Origin: Halocaridina rubra
Lineage: Eukaryota > Arthropoda > Malacostraca > Decapoda > Atyidae
Reading direction: 5' to 3'
Assembly: GCA_037179515.1 (NCBI GenBank)
Contig: JAXCGZ010007676.1
Span: 52,501 to 116,500 of the forward strand
DNA: 64,000 nucleotides
Shown here in pieces: positions 42,089 to 53,805 of the stretch. Position numbers and translations under genes: made by a program. Positions within the stretch are counted from its first letter, which is position 1; the number at the start of each line of letters is the position of its first letter. Under the pieces are notes generated by a model. The model was not told the origin of the DNA. It worked only from the letters and a program-made list of their open reading frames with translations, and did not search any database.

Positions 42089-43543
42089 CTGAAATATAAA
42101 ATTGGCAAAATTAACAAATACGACTATGATTAGGTTAAAAAATACAATACCTGTTTACAAATAACAATATGAGGGTGTGAAATAACTAGAATTATTATAA
42201 TTTTTTCAAATAGTAATTATTGTTTTAAATCATAACACCTTTTTTCTTTGCAGAAATGAGTAGGGTGGCCAGTCACAAATAAACGAAGGCACTGGGACTT
42301 CGTTTTATCTTGCCAAACCTAAGCCTCCTATTCAGTTGTTCTAAGCATGAAATTCTGTGAGGCAGACACTACTGGCCCTCCCAATCACACATCGATTTCT
42401 AGAACACCACACAGGACGCAGAGAACAAGGCAATATAGGAAAGATTGCTATGCCATAGTGACCCTTACCGGGAGAAGCCAAAAGAATTGCCCGACATGAA
42501 ATGCTAGGGTAGTCTTCTCTCTCACCAAGCACAAGGGAAGAATACAAAAATAATAATGATAATTGTATGCTTCATAAACTTGGATTCTCTTATATTCCAG
42601 AAGGGAATTCCAACCACAGAAAACAAGATACAGTATACTTAATTTGAAACTTTTCATCACATATTTCAATGGTCCAACACTTTTTGCTGTTATTCACCAT
42701 TTTGTACATCAACATTAATCCCCATTATGGGGGTGGACACAGAAAGGTTGAGTCTGAGTAAATAAGGTTCAATGCCCTTCATTCTTTTCTATCCGCTGTT
42801 TTGCGGAAAGAAAAGAAAATATAAAGGAAAAGAGATTACATGGCTCTCACTCCATTATCCCATTCACTTGACTACTACAAAATCCAGGGAATGCATGTAT
42901 GGATATCTTTCCCACCTCTATCAGGAATTAATTTTAAATTCTTCTAGTCAAGGGGCCTGAGGAGAATTTTCACATAGCTTCGTATATAACTTTCATACAG
43001 GTAGAGTATCCTATTCAGTTTTGATTACTGCAACACGCAGGAAATGCATATATGGATATCTTTCTCCCCCTCCATTAGGAATTAACTTTACAGTTTTATT
43101 CATACCTGCTCTAGTCAAAAAGTGAGAAAGGAATATATTTCCCTTCTTACGTGATCTCCATACCTATTGGGCATCACACAATATTAAAAGAACTCAAAAT
43201 ACAATAGTGGCTGCTGTATATACCAATCCTTATGGCATGGAAGAGCAACACTGCCATACAAAAATAATATTCTGCAATATTTAAAAAAGGTGGTAAATGA
43301 AGAAAAGCATACGTCAACTTCTTAACGTAGCTCTTAAAAGAGACCTGTAGTTGATTTACAAAATATCGTGATTACATTCACACAAAATAAACTCAGAAGA
43401 TTGATTTTTCTGTTTTTTTTATTCTAATTAAAAAGATCAATCTTGCTGAGAACTGTAATGAAAAAAAAATAAATAAAACCTATACACCAATCATGGGCGG
43501 TGCCAGTGGTTCAAAATAAAGGTGCAGGAGAAGGGAATCGGAT

Positions 43544-43694
43544 CCTGTAAAGAAAAGTAACCCAAGGGGGCTCTAAAATTATTCATATCTAAAATACTAG
43601 TCACCTAACCTAACCTAATCTATACTAACAATTTATGGGGTTATTCAACTTGGCATAGGATTCAGGGGGAGTTACTCATCTTTATAAGATCCTG
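43544..43694. mobile_element. MITE-like element with GGATC(C/T)TGTAAA ends
   Basis: Left end GGATCCTGTAAAGAAAAGTA, right end TTTATAAGATCC, inverted. Interior matches the array at 30.7-32.1 kb in order: a left-arm unit once (ATTATTCATATCT, CTAGTCACCTAACC), then ACAATTTATGGGGTTATTCA and TTCAGGGGGAGTTACTC. This shows the unexpanded form of the element. Confidence 0.78.
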
Positions 43695-44535
43695 GGTATC
43701 TACCATACAAGCTATATAACAACAATTCATAGATGTAATTTGTGTTCTTGTAATTGGTGTGACATTAATGGTGGTACGCTATTTAAGGTTTTGATTCATG
43801 AGATTGAGATGATATTGGCGTTATGAATAATTTCACTGCCACAGTTATGAAAAGCAATTAATTACAACGCCAATTCATCTTAGCTACGTGACCACTAGGG
43901 AAAAAAAAAAAAAAGAGAGAGAGGGAGTACATCTCCTCAAGGTATAAAATTACAATATAAAACCTTTACCACTCGATTGTTAATATATTTAGTCAATATT
44001 AAAAGTAACTGTATGCCTTTGCTGATAAAATTAATACTGTGTAAATACTCGAATCATCTACCAGACTTTAATACATACAATTCAAACATTGGGGAGCCAC
44101 ATTACATTTGTCATACAATCCTACTTTTGTCAGTCTTGATATGGGTGTTTTCTTTAACACCCTGTTTAATGCTCCCAAATAGCACTGCCCTTTTTCCTTG
44201 CTATATGATTAAACCCATATACTCACACAAACATTTTAAAACTCAACTTTTTCTTCAGTATAACTTCCAGAGATCTCAACTCATCTGTATAGCATCTCAG
44301 GGTCTACATTTTCCACAGTAGCATAGAGCTTCCTCTTCTAAAATAAATATACACATACAATGGCCCAAATCTCCCTTTTACGGGGTGGCTGAGTCAAAGT
44401 GTACACATTCACCAGAAGTTAATATACTTCAATCACTCCTCTCAGCTTCTTGGGGATAAAGGGTGGCCACTATTCCAACCCTTCATCCTACTTGGGTCAT
44501 CTTTAGCGCAAGTGAGCAAGTGCATACTAACTATA

Positions 44536-44683
44536 AGGTCGACGGTTCGCGCCCCGTCACGGACTGAGGTTAGTAAGGGCATACACTCAGGGTAACGATT
44601 ACATCTGCCAAAACAAGTCCTTCGTAAGAAGGCAACCGTCCTAGCCCATAGTATAAAAGGGAGTTCGTGACGTAAAACCGAAT
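44536..44683 (+). mobile_element. S1 SINE, subfamily b, head truncated
   Basis: Starts GTCGACGGTTCGCGCCCCGT, ends AAAACCGAATCC; the only S1 copy between 34.8 and 54.1 kb. Confidence 0.86.
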
Positions 44684-46149
44684 CCATCTTTCAAGCTTAA
44701 ATATTCAATACATTTCATATCACGTTTTGAAAATTTTACAGTTAGTATTTATGTGACATTGGACACAACTAAACACAAAATACAGACACATGATTAAATA
44801 ATTAGCTAGTAGTGAATAGATTAAATTGTGTATTACTATGGAAACCTATCCTCTACACGCATTTGTTTCCCTTATACAAAAGACGTATTTGAAAATGAAT
44901 CAAATGCATACACTGTCATTACTGGATACACAGATAATACATTAATTACATATTAAGTGAATGGTAAAGGTTTTGTTCTGAATAGAAAGAAGATACTGGC
45001 TCTGCAAACTACATATGGTAGTTCCTTTTTAACTTGATACTCTCTTATCATGACAAAATCCAACAATGTAGTAAATTCTTAATGCTTTAAAAGAAAAACC
45101 ATCCAAATAAAGTCATTCAACCACAAACTAGTCTTGATTACTTTTCAGATTTACTCCTCTCTACAATATCCAACGTTCATACAATTAATTGGGAGTGTTG
45201 TGTCTACCCCAGCTCTACTCATGTCCCAGGTTAGATGTTATGTATTCCATAAATAGTTTTATAAACTAAACTCTAAGACGAACAGATAAAAAAAATACTC
45301 TATTCTTATGTGCAGGAAAAGAAAGAATAAAACCTATATTGCATGAAATCATAAACGGTGCACGTTTAAAAAGCATTTATTGTTGTTGCTAACTTCCCTA
45401 AGCGGCCTGGCTGAATGAAGGTAATGGATTTGCGTACCAAGGTGATATATCAACCAGCACTGCTATCACTCAATCTGGTCTTATCTAATAAGGGTTGAGC
45501 TACGAAATGTGGGTATCTCATGTAATCTGTTTAGCTTTGATTCTTTTAAGATGGCAATGAGCATATTGCATTGCTTAATGAAGTGTGTGAGTTCTTGTAT
45601 TTTTGGTGTTTTAAGCCATCCATATTAAATTACATAATCTTGATGTCTGCAGGGTGTATATAATAGATATTACTCTTAATTAATAATCGCAGTCCTCTTC
45701 TGCCATCAATCAATTGTTAAACTATAATTTAATCATAATTACTCGCTATGATTTTTTAATATGAATTGAAAAATCTATTAGTATTTGACTTTCAGATGAC
45801 CAAATATAAATTGAAATGTTAACAACTACATATCAATGGGAGTACCCATGTGCACATATCCCCATGTACAGTTGTTTAATAAAAAAAAAAAGTTTAAAGT
45901 AGTTTAAGGGATAAAAGTACCAATAATTTTTTTTTTTGTCATGACAACAGAGTATCAAAGTAGAAAATGAAAACCCCTTCATCTTTTAGCATTTGCAAAA
46001 GCCAATACATCTGATACTACTACAATTGGTCAACAAATGGGTCAACCATCAAAGTCTTGGGGAGACAATCATGCTGTGAAAAAAATGTGACCTAGTTTCT
46101 GCTACCCTCCACCACTTTAAATTGTATTTTATATGAGATTTAATTTTAT

Positions 46150-46317
46150 ATTTCTCTTTTAACTTTTAACTGGCTGTCATTATGAGCCACACCCGGCCTT
46201 GGAGCGACCGGGTCACCAATTACTGGTCACTAGACTTACTGACTTATGATAACCCAGGATGTCCTACCCTGGGATGCATTGAATAAGAGGGTGGAGGTCA
46301 GGCAGGGGGTGTTGTGA
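46150..46317 (-). other. Likely 3' UTR after Src exon a
   Basis: Directly follows the exon a stop on the - strand. Clearly more GC-rich (CCCGGTCGCTCCAAGGCCGG on -) than the surrounding intron. No canonical AATAAA was seen in the first 200 bases. Confidence 0.45.
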
Positions 46318-46523
46318 TTAGTCGTGGATGTCGCGATAGGGAATTTCGGAGGAGACCTGGTAGTCGTCGAAGAAATGGTGTAGGAAGTCAAAGGTCGGCC
46401 GGTGGTCTGGATCCTTGTCCCAACAGTGGAGCATAACTTTGTAGAGCTCGTCGGGACACCTGGGAGGCTTGGCCATCCTGTACCCCGCCTGAACACGCTC
46501 TATGACTTCTCGGTTGTTCATTC
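46318..46523 (-). CDS. Src-family kinase, proximal alternative last exon (a)
   Basis: Acceptor ATGCCTTTACAG precedes GAATGAAC in the same phase as exon b, so either can follow the exon at 48.1 kb. It encodes GMNNREVIERVQAGYRMAKP, PRCPDELYKVMLHCWDKDP, DHRPTFDFLHHFFDDY and QVSSEIPYRDIHD, then TAA. The tail closely resembles the Drosophila Src64B end (F-x-F-L-x-H-x-F and SE-x-PYR), which supports a Src64B-type identity. The regulatory-tail tyrosine lies in EIPYRDIHD. By hand count about 73% of its codons end in G or C, far above the other exons. Using exon a would give a shorter intron and transcript. Confidence 0.9.
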
Positions 46524-46807
46524 CTGTAAAGGCATATTTAGCATGGCAGGCGTAAGCTCAAAGCTGATGTGGAGCGCATCATTACTAATTGAGGAAAATA
46601 AATCACGGGCAAAAATAAGCCATATCTTTTTGGGCATCTAAACGTTCTTGTTAAAAAAGAGACCCTATTTCAATATACTTTCTTTAACTTTATTGCCAGT
46701 GAATACAGTATTACCTGTGCTTTGTATATTACATATCCTCACTCAACTAGACACACAATATAAGTAGATAACTACAGTGTGATTTTCATACTCTACTCGT
46801 TACACAA

Positions 46808-46960
46808 GGGCCCAGCAGTAGCACAGTGGTTAAAGTGCTCAACTTGAGGAGTGATACCCATGTTCAAGCCCACCACGAGGCATTAGAAAGGGACAACAGC
46901 TTTAGTTACCCAGCTCCAGCCTGTCTGTGCCCACCCCCATACAACAGTGACACAAAAAAT
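46808..46960 (+). mobile_element. S3 SINE in a Src intron
   Basis: GCACAGTGGTTAAAGTGCTC head, GTTCAAGCCCACCACG B-box region, CCCAGCTCCAGCCTGTC and CCCACCCCCATAC body. Antisense to the Src gene. Confidence 0.75.
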
Positions 46961-47261
46961 GGTACATTTATGTCCCCCCAAGATGCTTTATTCCTTATAT
47001 GGGTAGGAGAAGTGTTAGTTTCTCTCATTCTACATTTTCTCCTTTAATTTGAGATGGGTGGGTTCTATCCAATGAGAATTTCAGCAACCTGGGGGTGGCT
47101 GGCAATACCCCTATTTGCATTTTTCACTGGCAATACCCCTATTTGCATTTTTCACAAGTGAAGAGTCAAAAGTTTTGCTCTGATTCACCCACCCCCTAAT
47201 TTGCTGGAATATGGTCTTTGTACTCGAGTGACTAGATATGCATCGCTATACGTGACACAAT

Positions 47262-47405
47262 CAGTCCCTACGCAATTGGGGGGATAAAGACAAGTTGGAG
47301 CCAAGGAATTAGGGCTGGAAGACCTTCCTTATACCTTGAAGTGGAATCGAATACAGGTTAGGTGCTTCCTGACTTACTCAACTCTACATCTGAGCTACTA
47401 TAACC
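47262..47405 (-). mobile_element. S3 SINE, reverse
   Basis: Reverse S3: AATTGGGGGGATAAAGACA, GTTGGAGCCAAGGAATTAGG, TGGAATCGAATACAGGTTAG. Head at higher coordinates (ACATCTGAGCTACTATAACC). Confidence 0.65.
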
Positions 47406-47559
47406 CCTGTATACAAGTAGATAGATAATAAGTACAATTGCAATTACGACACATGGTACTGTATCTTCTTCAAATTTCAGAGAATCCAAATACGTATTAC
47501 GCACATAACTGTTCCTTTTTCACCCTAGGTTATTTAATTGATGATGTTTGCCATTTCAC

Positions 47560-47665
47560 GTCACTATTAATCCCATCAGAAAGGGGGTGAACACAGACAG
47601 AAAGGAGATGAGGAATTAAGGTTGAATGTCCTTCCTAATGCCTCCCTCGCTTTTCAAACACCGTT
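47560..47665 (-). repeat. S3 SINE fragment, reverse
   Basis: ATTAATCCCATCAGAAAGGG, GGTGAACACAGACAGAAAGG, GAATGTCCTTCCTAATGCC; the head is missing. Confidence 0.6.
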
Positions 47666-47904
47666 GTAATTATACAATATGTGGAGACTTAAGTTAACCC
47701 AGTAATCAAGCACAGCACTTATCTAAGAATTGGCAATTTAGCAGTGTTTATAAGTAAAGCTGACAAAGATTAGGAATTACAGTAAGAATGATATAAAATC
47801 CTGTTAAAGTGCTTAAGCAATACATGAATTCTGTATTCATGACTTTACGAGGGGTGACTTCCTAAGACATTAATATTTCAAAGAAGGTTATTTTAATGCT
47901 GTTG

Positions 47905-48247
<343 letters not shown>

Positions 48248-48605
48248 CTACCAGGATTTTATGTAGTTTGGTTGCAAAAACTGAAACTAATGTCAATTTG
48301 GATTGAGATATTAAAAAGGCCCTCAAAAGGATTTATTGATGGCTTTGGCTTTCTACATTGGTAGATTTTACCATGGTCATTCAGACTTGCTGTTTTCCAC
48401 TTATCTCACTAAACTAGACTTTTATAGGTATCTTTGGGGCAAGACAATATTCTGGTGGGGGGAAAGCATGGCGTGACAATGCATACACAAAAATGATCAA
48501 GAATGGGATTAAAAATAATACATAAATAATACACTTGAAATACACAAACTTATCAATAATAAAATGAAAACAATAAGTAAATAATATAATTAAAATACAA
48601 CATTA

Positions 48606-48800
<195 letters not shown>

Positions 48801-48859
48801 TCACGTTTTTCTTTACGAATGGGCACAAAGCTACAGAGCAGTCCAAGTTTATGCGAGCC

Positions 48860-48995
48860 TACTGCATGAGCAGAGTGGTTCAAGTACTTGACTCGGGAAG
48901 TGACAGACCCACAATCGAGTTCACCGTGGGGCACTAGAAAGGGCACCCAACCATATTTCCCCAGCTCCAATCTGCATTGGTGTACATGTATCTGC
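48860..48995 (+). mobile_element. S3 SINE in a Src intron
   Basis: GCAGAGTGGTTCAAGTACTT, GACCCACAATCGAGTTCACC, CCCCAGCTCCAATCTGC; antisense to Src, tail lost. Confidence 0.75.
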
Positions 48996-49919
48996 ATTTT
49001 GGATATTATCAGTTGCAAACTGACATAACAAATCCAAATCCCTCTTTTGCAATATTTCTTTCTAATTAGTCAGTACACCTATTTTGTTTAGACAAGAAGG
49101 TAGCACTAACTGTAAAAAGGAAAGGCAATAGCATGGTTTCAAAATTTCCTGCCCGTACTCCCTTCCTATGGCAATTGTTTTGAAAAAGAATAATAAATGA
49201 GGGAGTGATTAAATTGCAATAATTTACAGAAAAATCAAAGTGGCAGCACAAGCAACACGTGTACACTTTTAACCCCTTAAGAGCAGATTCTTATCTCGCC
49301 AGCACGAACACACTGGACCCGGTTGATGTTAAAATTGGGTTCAAATGCTGTGAGCTCGTTTCAAAACAAAATGAGCATTAGAATACTTGCTATAGAAGGC
49401 AAAATGATTTCTGGTGATGTATGACACCTATCTCTCCCTCATGTGTTTTATAAAGCACTCAGCGCAGGTGGACGCTAGTGTAATCAAATGCAATTGAGGT
49501 AGAAGGCTTTCCAGAGATTGTCCACCATCTGAGGGTTAAGAGATGCAATCAGATGAGGCCAATTAACTCAGAAGATGGCGCAGCGAGAGGCCAAACTGGC
49601 TTAACCAACCCCTGCCCTTCATGGGGTATAAGAAACTGGGAGAGGCTTCAGTCACCCAGGCACTTGTCTCATCTCTCAACACAGCACACACATTATCATA
49701 ATTGTTTCTACACCGAGATATGATGTTCTGGTGGTCACTTCTCAATAACTGCTTCTTGCTGAAGACACTGAGACAAAACCAAAGACACACAACCACATAT
49801 AACCTGGATTGGTTTTGCAATCCTTGTGATTTGGGGTTGTTTAACAAGGCAGTTCAGGGAACAACGAAAACAACATTTAGAGAAAAGCCGTACCATAAAA
49901 AATGAATGTGTCGACTTAC

Positions 49920-50179
49920 CTGAGTGGCAATATATATGAGGTCATTCAGCTTGAGAGTTCTCTCCCCTTCCTTCCTAAGGAGATCTAGCAATGCACCATT
50001 ACACATGTACTCTGTGATAATCAGGATGGGCTCCTGTTTTGTACACACGGCATACAGCACAAGAATATTTCGATGCCTAAGCGTCTTCATTATTCTGGCT
50101 TCTTCCAAGAAAGCCGAGGGACTCATAGCACCTTCTTTTAATGTCTTAATAGCTACTTCTGTGGAATTATTCCACATTC
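49920..50179 (-). CDS. Src-family kinase exon: VAIK lysine to hinge and helix E
   Basis: Acceptor CTTTTCTCTGTTCTCAG, donor CAG|GTAAGT, 260 nt. Encodes (G)MWNNSTEVAIKTLKEGA, then MSPSAFLEEARIMKTLRHRN, ILVLYAVCTKQEPILIITEY, MCNGALLDLLRKEGE. VAIK holds the ATP-binding lysine, FLEEARIM holds the helix-C glutamate, and TEYMCNG is the hinge with threonine as the gatekeeper. Its acceptor and first nine codons are tandemly duplicated upstream (see 50,180-50,360). Confidence 0.94.
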
Positions 50180-50360
50180 CTGAGAACAGAGAAAAGACAA
50201 GAGCTACATTAACCAAAACAGAAAACACTTTTCTACTTGCTGTGGAATTATTCCACATTCCTGAAAACAGAAAAGACAAGCGTTAAATTAACCAAACAGG
50301 ATAAAAAAATTCTACTTTCTGTGTGATTATTTGACATTCTTGGAAATAATGAAAAGACAG
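50180..50360 (-). repeat. Tandem copies of the kinase-exon acceptor
   Basis: An 81-bp unit holding the 3' splice site and the first codons of the exon occurs twice, with a third, decayed copy: TGTGGAATTATTCCACATTC at 50,160 and 50,241 (+ strand), then a decayed TGTGTGATTATTTGACATTC at about 50,320. The upstream copy keeps the polypyrimidine tract and AG. Confidence 0.88.
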
Positions 50361-50489
50361 AGCAGCATCAGCCAAAACAGAAAACAAAGATAAAACACTC
50401 TTTCATTTTTATATTTCACCTTAAAATTTGGAAATTTGCTTCAAAAGACAAGCAGCAATGAGCTGTAAGTTACAAGGGACAATACTCAC

Positions 50490-50654
50490 CATACCAAACT
50501 TCACCAAATGATCCCTGACCCAATTTTTTAGTCATGGAAAGCATGCTTCTGTCTATTTCCCACTGATCTTTGGTTTCTCGGGACAAATCCCATTTTTGTG
50601 GTTGTGGACGCGGACAGGGATATTGTAGTAGACATGCTAAGCCGTAATTATTCT
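50490..50654 (-). CDS. Src-family kinase exon: SH2-kinase linker and glycine loop
   Basis: Acceptor TTTTGCTTTTTCCAG, donor TATG|GTGAGT, 165 nt. Encodes (K)NNYGLACLLQYPCPRPQPQK, WDLSRETKDQWEIDRSMLSM, TKKLGQGSFGEVWYG. It contains the end of SH2, the PxP-bearing linker that contacts SH3 in the closed kinase, the W-E-I before the kinase domain, and the ATP-binding GQGSFGEV loop. Confidence 0.94.
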
Positions 50655-50751
50655 CTGGAAAAAGCAAAATGACATATATTAACAAAACATTTTTCACTTT
50701 CAGTAAAATGAGTATTTTCATCCAATTACATACTCACATTGGTTGGAGCTC

Positions 50752-51100
50752 TCTACTAGGGAAATGACAAGTCCTTAATTTCTCAGCTCCAACCTCTTGG
50801 TGTCCAACCCCATCTGAATGGGAGTTAATAGTGACACATCAAAGGGCAAATAAGATGGTTAAGAAGATATACTGGTACAATGAACTAGTTTTCCTGAATT
50901 CATTCTACAATTTTCAATGGCTATGGATACTGGTGACTGCAATGGCCCAGTGGTTAGAGCTCTAGACTCGGGAAGTATCTAGCCCAAGTTCATGCCCATA
51001 GCGGGACGTTTCAGACGGGCATCCAGCCTAAATTCCCCTCCTCCAACATATCCATATCCTCCCCCATTCAAAAGGGGACTAACTGTGACACATAAAATGG
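50752..51100 (+). repeat. S3 tail fragment and S3 SINE
   Basis: 50,752-50,840 has CTCAGCTCCAACCTCTTGG, CCAACCCCATCTGAATGGGA (tail only). 50,938-51,095 is a fuller copy: GGCCCAGTGGTTAGAGCTCT head, CCCATTCAAAAGGGGACTAA tail. Both antisense to Src. Confidence 0.7.
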
Positions 51101-51208
51101 TGCAAAAAAAAAAAAAAAAAAATACTGGTTATGGTTACTCAGGTATACTAAGCAACACACAAAGCAAAGTTCATGAATAATATGGAAGAGAAAATGAGCA
51201 ACACTTAC

Positions 51209-51335
51209 TTTTATATGCATCAACTAAGTCATTCAGTGTCCGGAAAGCTTGAGATGAGGTAATGAAGAATCCCCCGGTGTCTGTGACCTTAATACGATAG
51301 TGTTTGACATGTTCCCCCTTGTTCTGGTCCCAATC
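51209..51335 (-). CDS. Src-family kinase exon: SH2 second half
   Basis: Acceptor TCTGTTTATAG, donor AAAA|GTAAGT, 127 nt, phase 0 start. Encodes DWDQNKGEHVKHYRIKVTDT, GGFFITSSQAFRTLNDLVDA, YK. VKHYRIK contains the histidine/tyrosine of SH2 strand D and GGFF-I strand E, as in Src-family SH2 domains. Confidence 0.93.
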
Positions 51336-51689
51336 CTATAAACAGAAAAATAACCATTATAGTCATTATTATTATTACAATTATTATTATCATTATTGAT
51401 AATGATTAGAGCTTTAAGGTGACCATAAATGGTACAATTAGGCCTTGAGACCACCGGAGAGATGTGGAAGGACCCAACCAGATTGGATCGTCTATGGGCT
51501 GGTTGTGGTCCACAGCCAGCCCATAGGCAATTCAGTCTGGTTGAATCCAACTAGATCTGTCCAGTGGTTTAAAGGCCAAAGCACAACGTGCAGTGACCTG
51601 TAAACAAATATATATATATTTGCTGCCAAGAGTGTCACATAAGTTTCACTTCCAAAACTAACAACAAAAACATGTGCAGCCAAGATTGA

Positions 51690-51849
51690 CGCATAAGATT
51701 TACTTCCATACTAAGTGCCAAGAGTGACACACAAAAGTTTTACTTGCAAAACTTACTCTCATTCTAACTAACCAAGAGTGACATATTACTCTTACTTACT
51801 CTCATACTAACTGCCAAGAGTGACACAAAAGTTTTACTTCTAGACTTAC
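51690..51849 (-). repeat. Minisatellite carrying copies of an exon donor site
   Basis: Units repeat (C)CAAGAGTGACACA, AAGTTTTACTT and ACTTACTCTCATACTAAC. The last block is the complement of the real donor AGTATGAGAGTAAGT of the adjacent SH2 exon. Extra donor copies sit at about 51,795-51,811 and 51,751-51,768. Confidence 0.85.
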
Positions 51850-51976
51850 TCTCATACTCAATGAGTACCCATGACTAGACTGTTCAGACATGCGGATCAG
51901 AAAAGTTCCTCTCAGGTTTCCTCTGGTCATTAAGAGTTTTTCTGCTTCTTTTCGGGCTATTTTGCCAAAATACCAG
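51850..51976 (-). CDS. Src-family kinase exon: SH2 first half
   Basis: Acceptor AAATTTTTTCAG, donor ATGAGA|GTAAGT, 127 nt. Encodes (D)[47 protein letters not shown] starts SH2. FLIR carries the arginine that binds phosphotyrosine (FLVR motif). The usual S-E-S after FLIR is here M-S-E. Confidence 0.94.
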
Positions 51977-52163
51977 CTGAAAAAATTTGAAATTTGTTAA
52001 ACCACACCATATATGATTACTAAGAAATTTTGAAAGTTACCTAAAACTTTATTTTTAATATATTCTGAATACCGCCAATGCATTAAAATATCAATTAGAT
52101 AACCAAATATCTTGGTTGTTTTATATTTCAATATTTTTAGCATGAATTACTTTTATGCAGTAT

Positions 52164-52345
52164 ATTTATGTATTAATCCCTATTATATGGGAGGTAGCTG
52201 AGTTCAAAGCAAAAAATCTAAGTCCTTGTGGGAGGAAAATAAAGAGTAGAAGATTCCCAGTCCCTCGATTCTCCCCATTAAGCTGACTTTCATGATACAC
52301 GGGAATACGGAGGAGGTATTCTTGATCCCCCATGGGGAAAATCAG
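52164..52345 (+). repeat. S5 relative in a Src intron
   Basis: ATTAATCCCTATTATATGGG, CCCAGTCCCTCGATTCTCCC, TGATACACGGGAATACGGAG, GTATTCTTGATCCCCC: same block order as S5 at 28 kb, much diverged. Confidence 0.55.
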
Positions 52346-53037
52346 TTAAACATGATACAATATCCTGCTAAAGCCAGCTAGATGATTAGAATAAAAAAAA
52401 AAAAGGTGAGGCAATGGGGCTCAAGCATACCTAGAACATCCTCACTACTTCTCTCACTTGCTTGAAGGAATGGATAAAAACATTTTAAATTATGGAAGGA
52501 AGGGACTTCCAGCCTTTTGCGTCCCTATCACCATTAGTCAGCTCTTACAGCATGAAATCTCCCTCAACCACCAGGGATTTTTTCAGGTCAATACTACTGT
52601 GTTAATTTTTCCTTTTCTTCCAAAATTCGGAATGAGGGATGAAATCGCTATAAGTATAAAGCTCGCTAATTTGCATTGGCATTGAGGGGCAGTGATAATC
52701 AGGATGGGCCTCAGGTAATCTCACACCCAGAAGGGTGACAAGAAAAAAAAATTATTTTGGCCAGACCTGTATATTTCCCAATACATTATGCACTTGGGAA
52801 CCATTTATATTATATAATAATAAATAGATTACTGTTTATTTGGTAATACTGTATCTCTCAAATAAAAACTTACAAGTGAATTCTATGCCATTTTCTTAAC
52901 ATAAGCGAGTTTTTCATTACAAAGTTTTAATACGTTAAACTGAATAACAAAATATCTACAAATATTTTCCCTGTGAGACATAATAATGACTTGGCTGCCC
53001 CTTTCAAGAGAGACAAATATCTCTAATGAATTCTATT

Positions 53038-53178
53038 AATCTCCATTTGAATTCGGGTGAACACAGACAGGTTTGAGCTAAGGGCTGGATGCCCTTCCTA
53101 ACACCCCGCAGTGGGGTTGAACACAGATTCATCAGTTCCAGAGTCAAGCACTCTAACCACCGAGCTACCAAGGTCCAC
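53038..53178 (-). mobile_element. S3 SINE, reverse, in a Src intron
   Basis: GGGTGAACACAGACAGGTTT, GATGCCCTTCCTAACACCC, GTGGGGTTGAACACAGATTC, CACTCTAACCACCGAGCTAC. Same strand as Src. Confidence 0.75.
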
Positions 53179-53279
53179 TCCTAGCAGTGGGCTCGAAAGA
53201 CACCTAGCGATTCGAGCACTCTTCACTACTGCAGCCCACTTCTAATGTATAAAGAATAAAAATGAAAGGAATTACTTAC

Positions 53280-53378
53280 TCTTGGCACTCCAGTGACGAA
53301 GCTGAAGCGACATAGTTTTTAGGTATATAGCCTTCAGTGCCCCTGGTCAAATGCCTCGCTAACCACCAATCAGCATCC
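53280..53378 (-). CDS. Src-family kinase exon: SH3 second half
   Basis: Acceptor CATGTCCACAG, donor CAAGA|GTAAGT, 99 nt. Encodes (A)DADWWLARHLTRGTEGY, IPKNYVASASSLECQ. It contains the WW of the SH3 ligand groove and the conserved G-Y-I-P-x-N-Y-V. Confidence 0.94.
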
Positions 53379-53565
53379 CTGTGGACATGGAGACGATGAC
53401 GCTGTGATACTCATTTTAAAAGCAGATGGAAAACTAAATCACACAAATGGAAAACTAAAAACTGTAGTAGCAATTTTATTTCTCATCTTCTCTAAAGTGG
53501 AGGAGATAATGACCTCTTCCCTGGAAATGACGAAATATCAAGTGTTGCGTTTCTGACAACTTTCA

Positions 53566-53805
53566 ACAAGCATGAAATGTCCTGTCAAAAAGGTACCATA
53601 TAAAACTGCGATTTCAGCAAGGACAAAATGTCTCATCGAAGAGACACCATGTAAAATTAATATTTCAGCAAGGACGAAAGTCTCATCGAAAAGGTACCTT
53701 ATAAACTTAAGATTTCAGCAAGGACGAAAGTCTCAATGAAAAGGAATTGTATAAAAATACTATATTAGCAAAGATGAAACGTCTCATCTAAGAGGTACCA
53801 TATAA
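53566..53805. repeat. About 60-bp tandem repeat, 4 copies, Src intron
   Basis: TTTCAGCAAGGACGAAAGTC, TCATCGAAAAGGTACC and TATAAA recur with increasing divergence to TTAGCAAAGATGAAACGTCT. Confidence 0.85.

Larger units (their letters stand above)
42089..46150 (-). other. Intron between alternative last exons
   Basis: About 4 kb, AT-rich. It holds an S3 tail piece (42,716-42,790), an MITE-like element (43.5 kb), an S6 tail in reverse (44,352-44,402) and an S1b copy (44.5 kb). No other coding segment was recognised. Confidence 0.6.

Noticed and set aside
41871..46523. The two Src last exons as an assembly duplication of one exon
   Set aside because: They differ at more than half of residues and strongly in codon use, and lie 4 kb apart with unrelated flanks, so they are not a recent assembly artefact.
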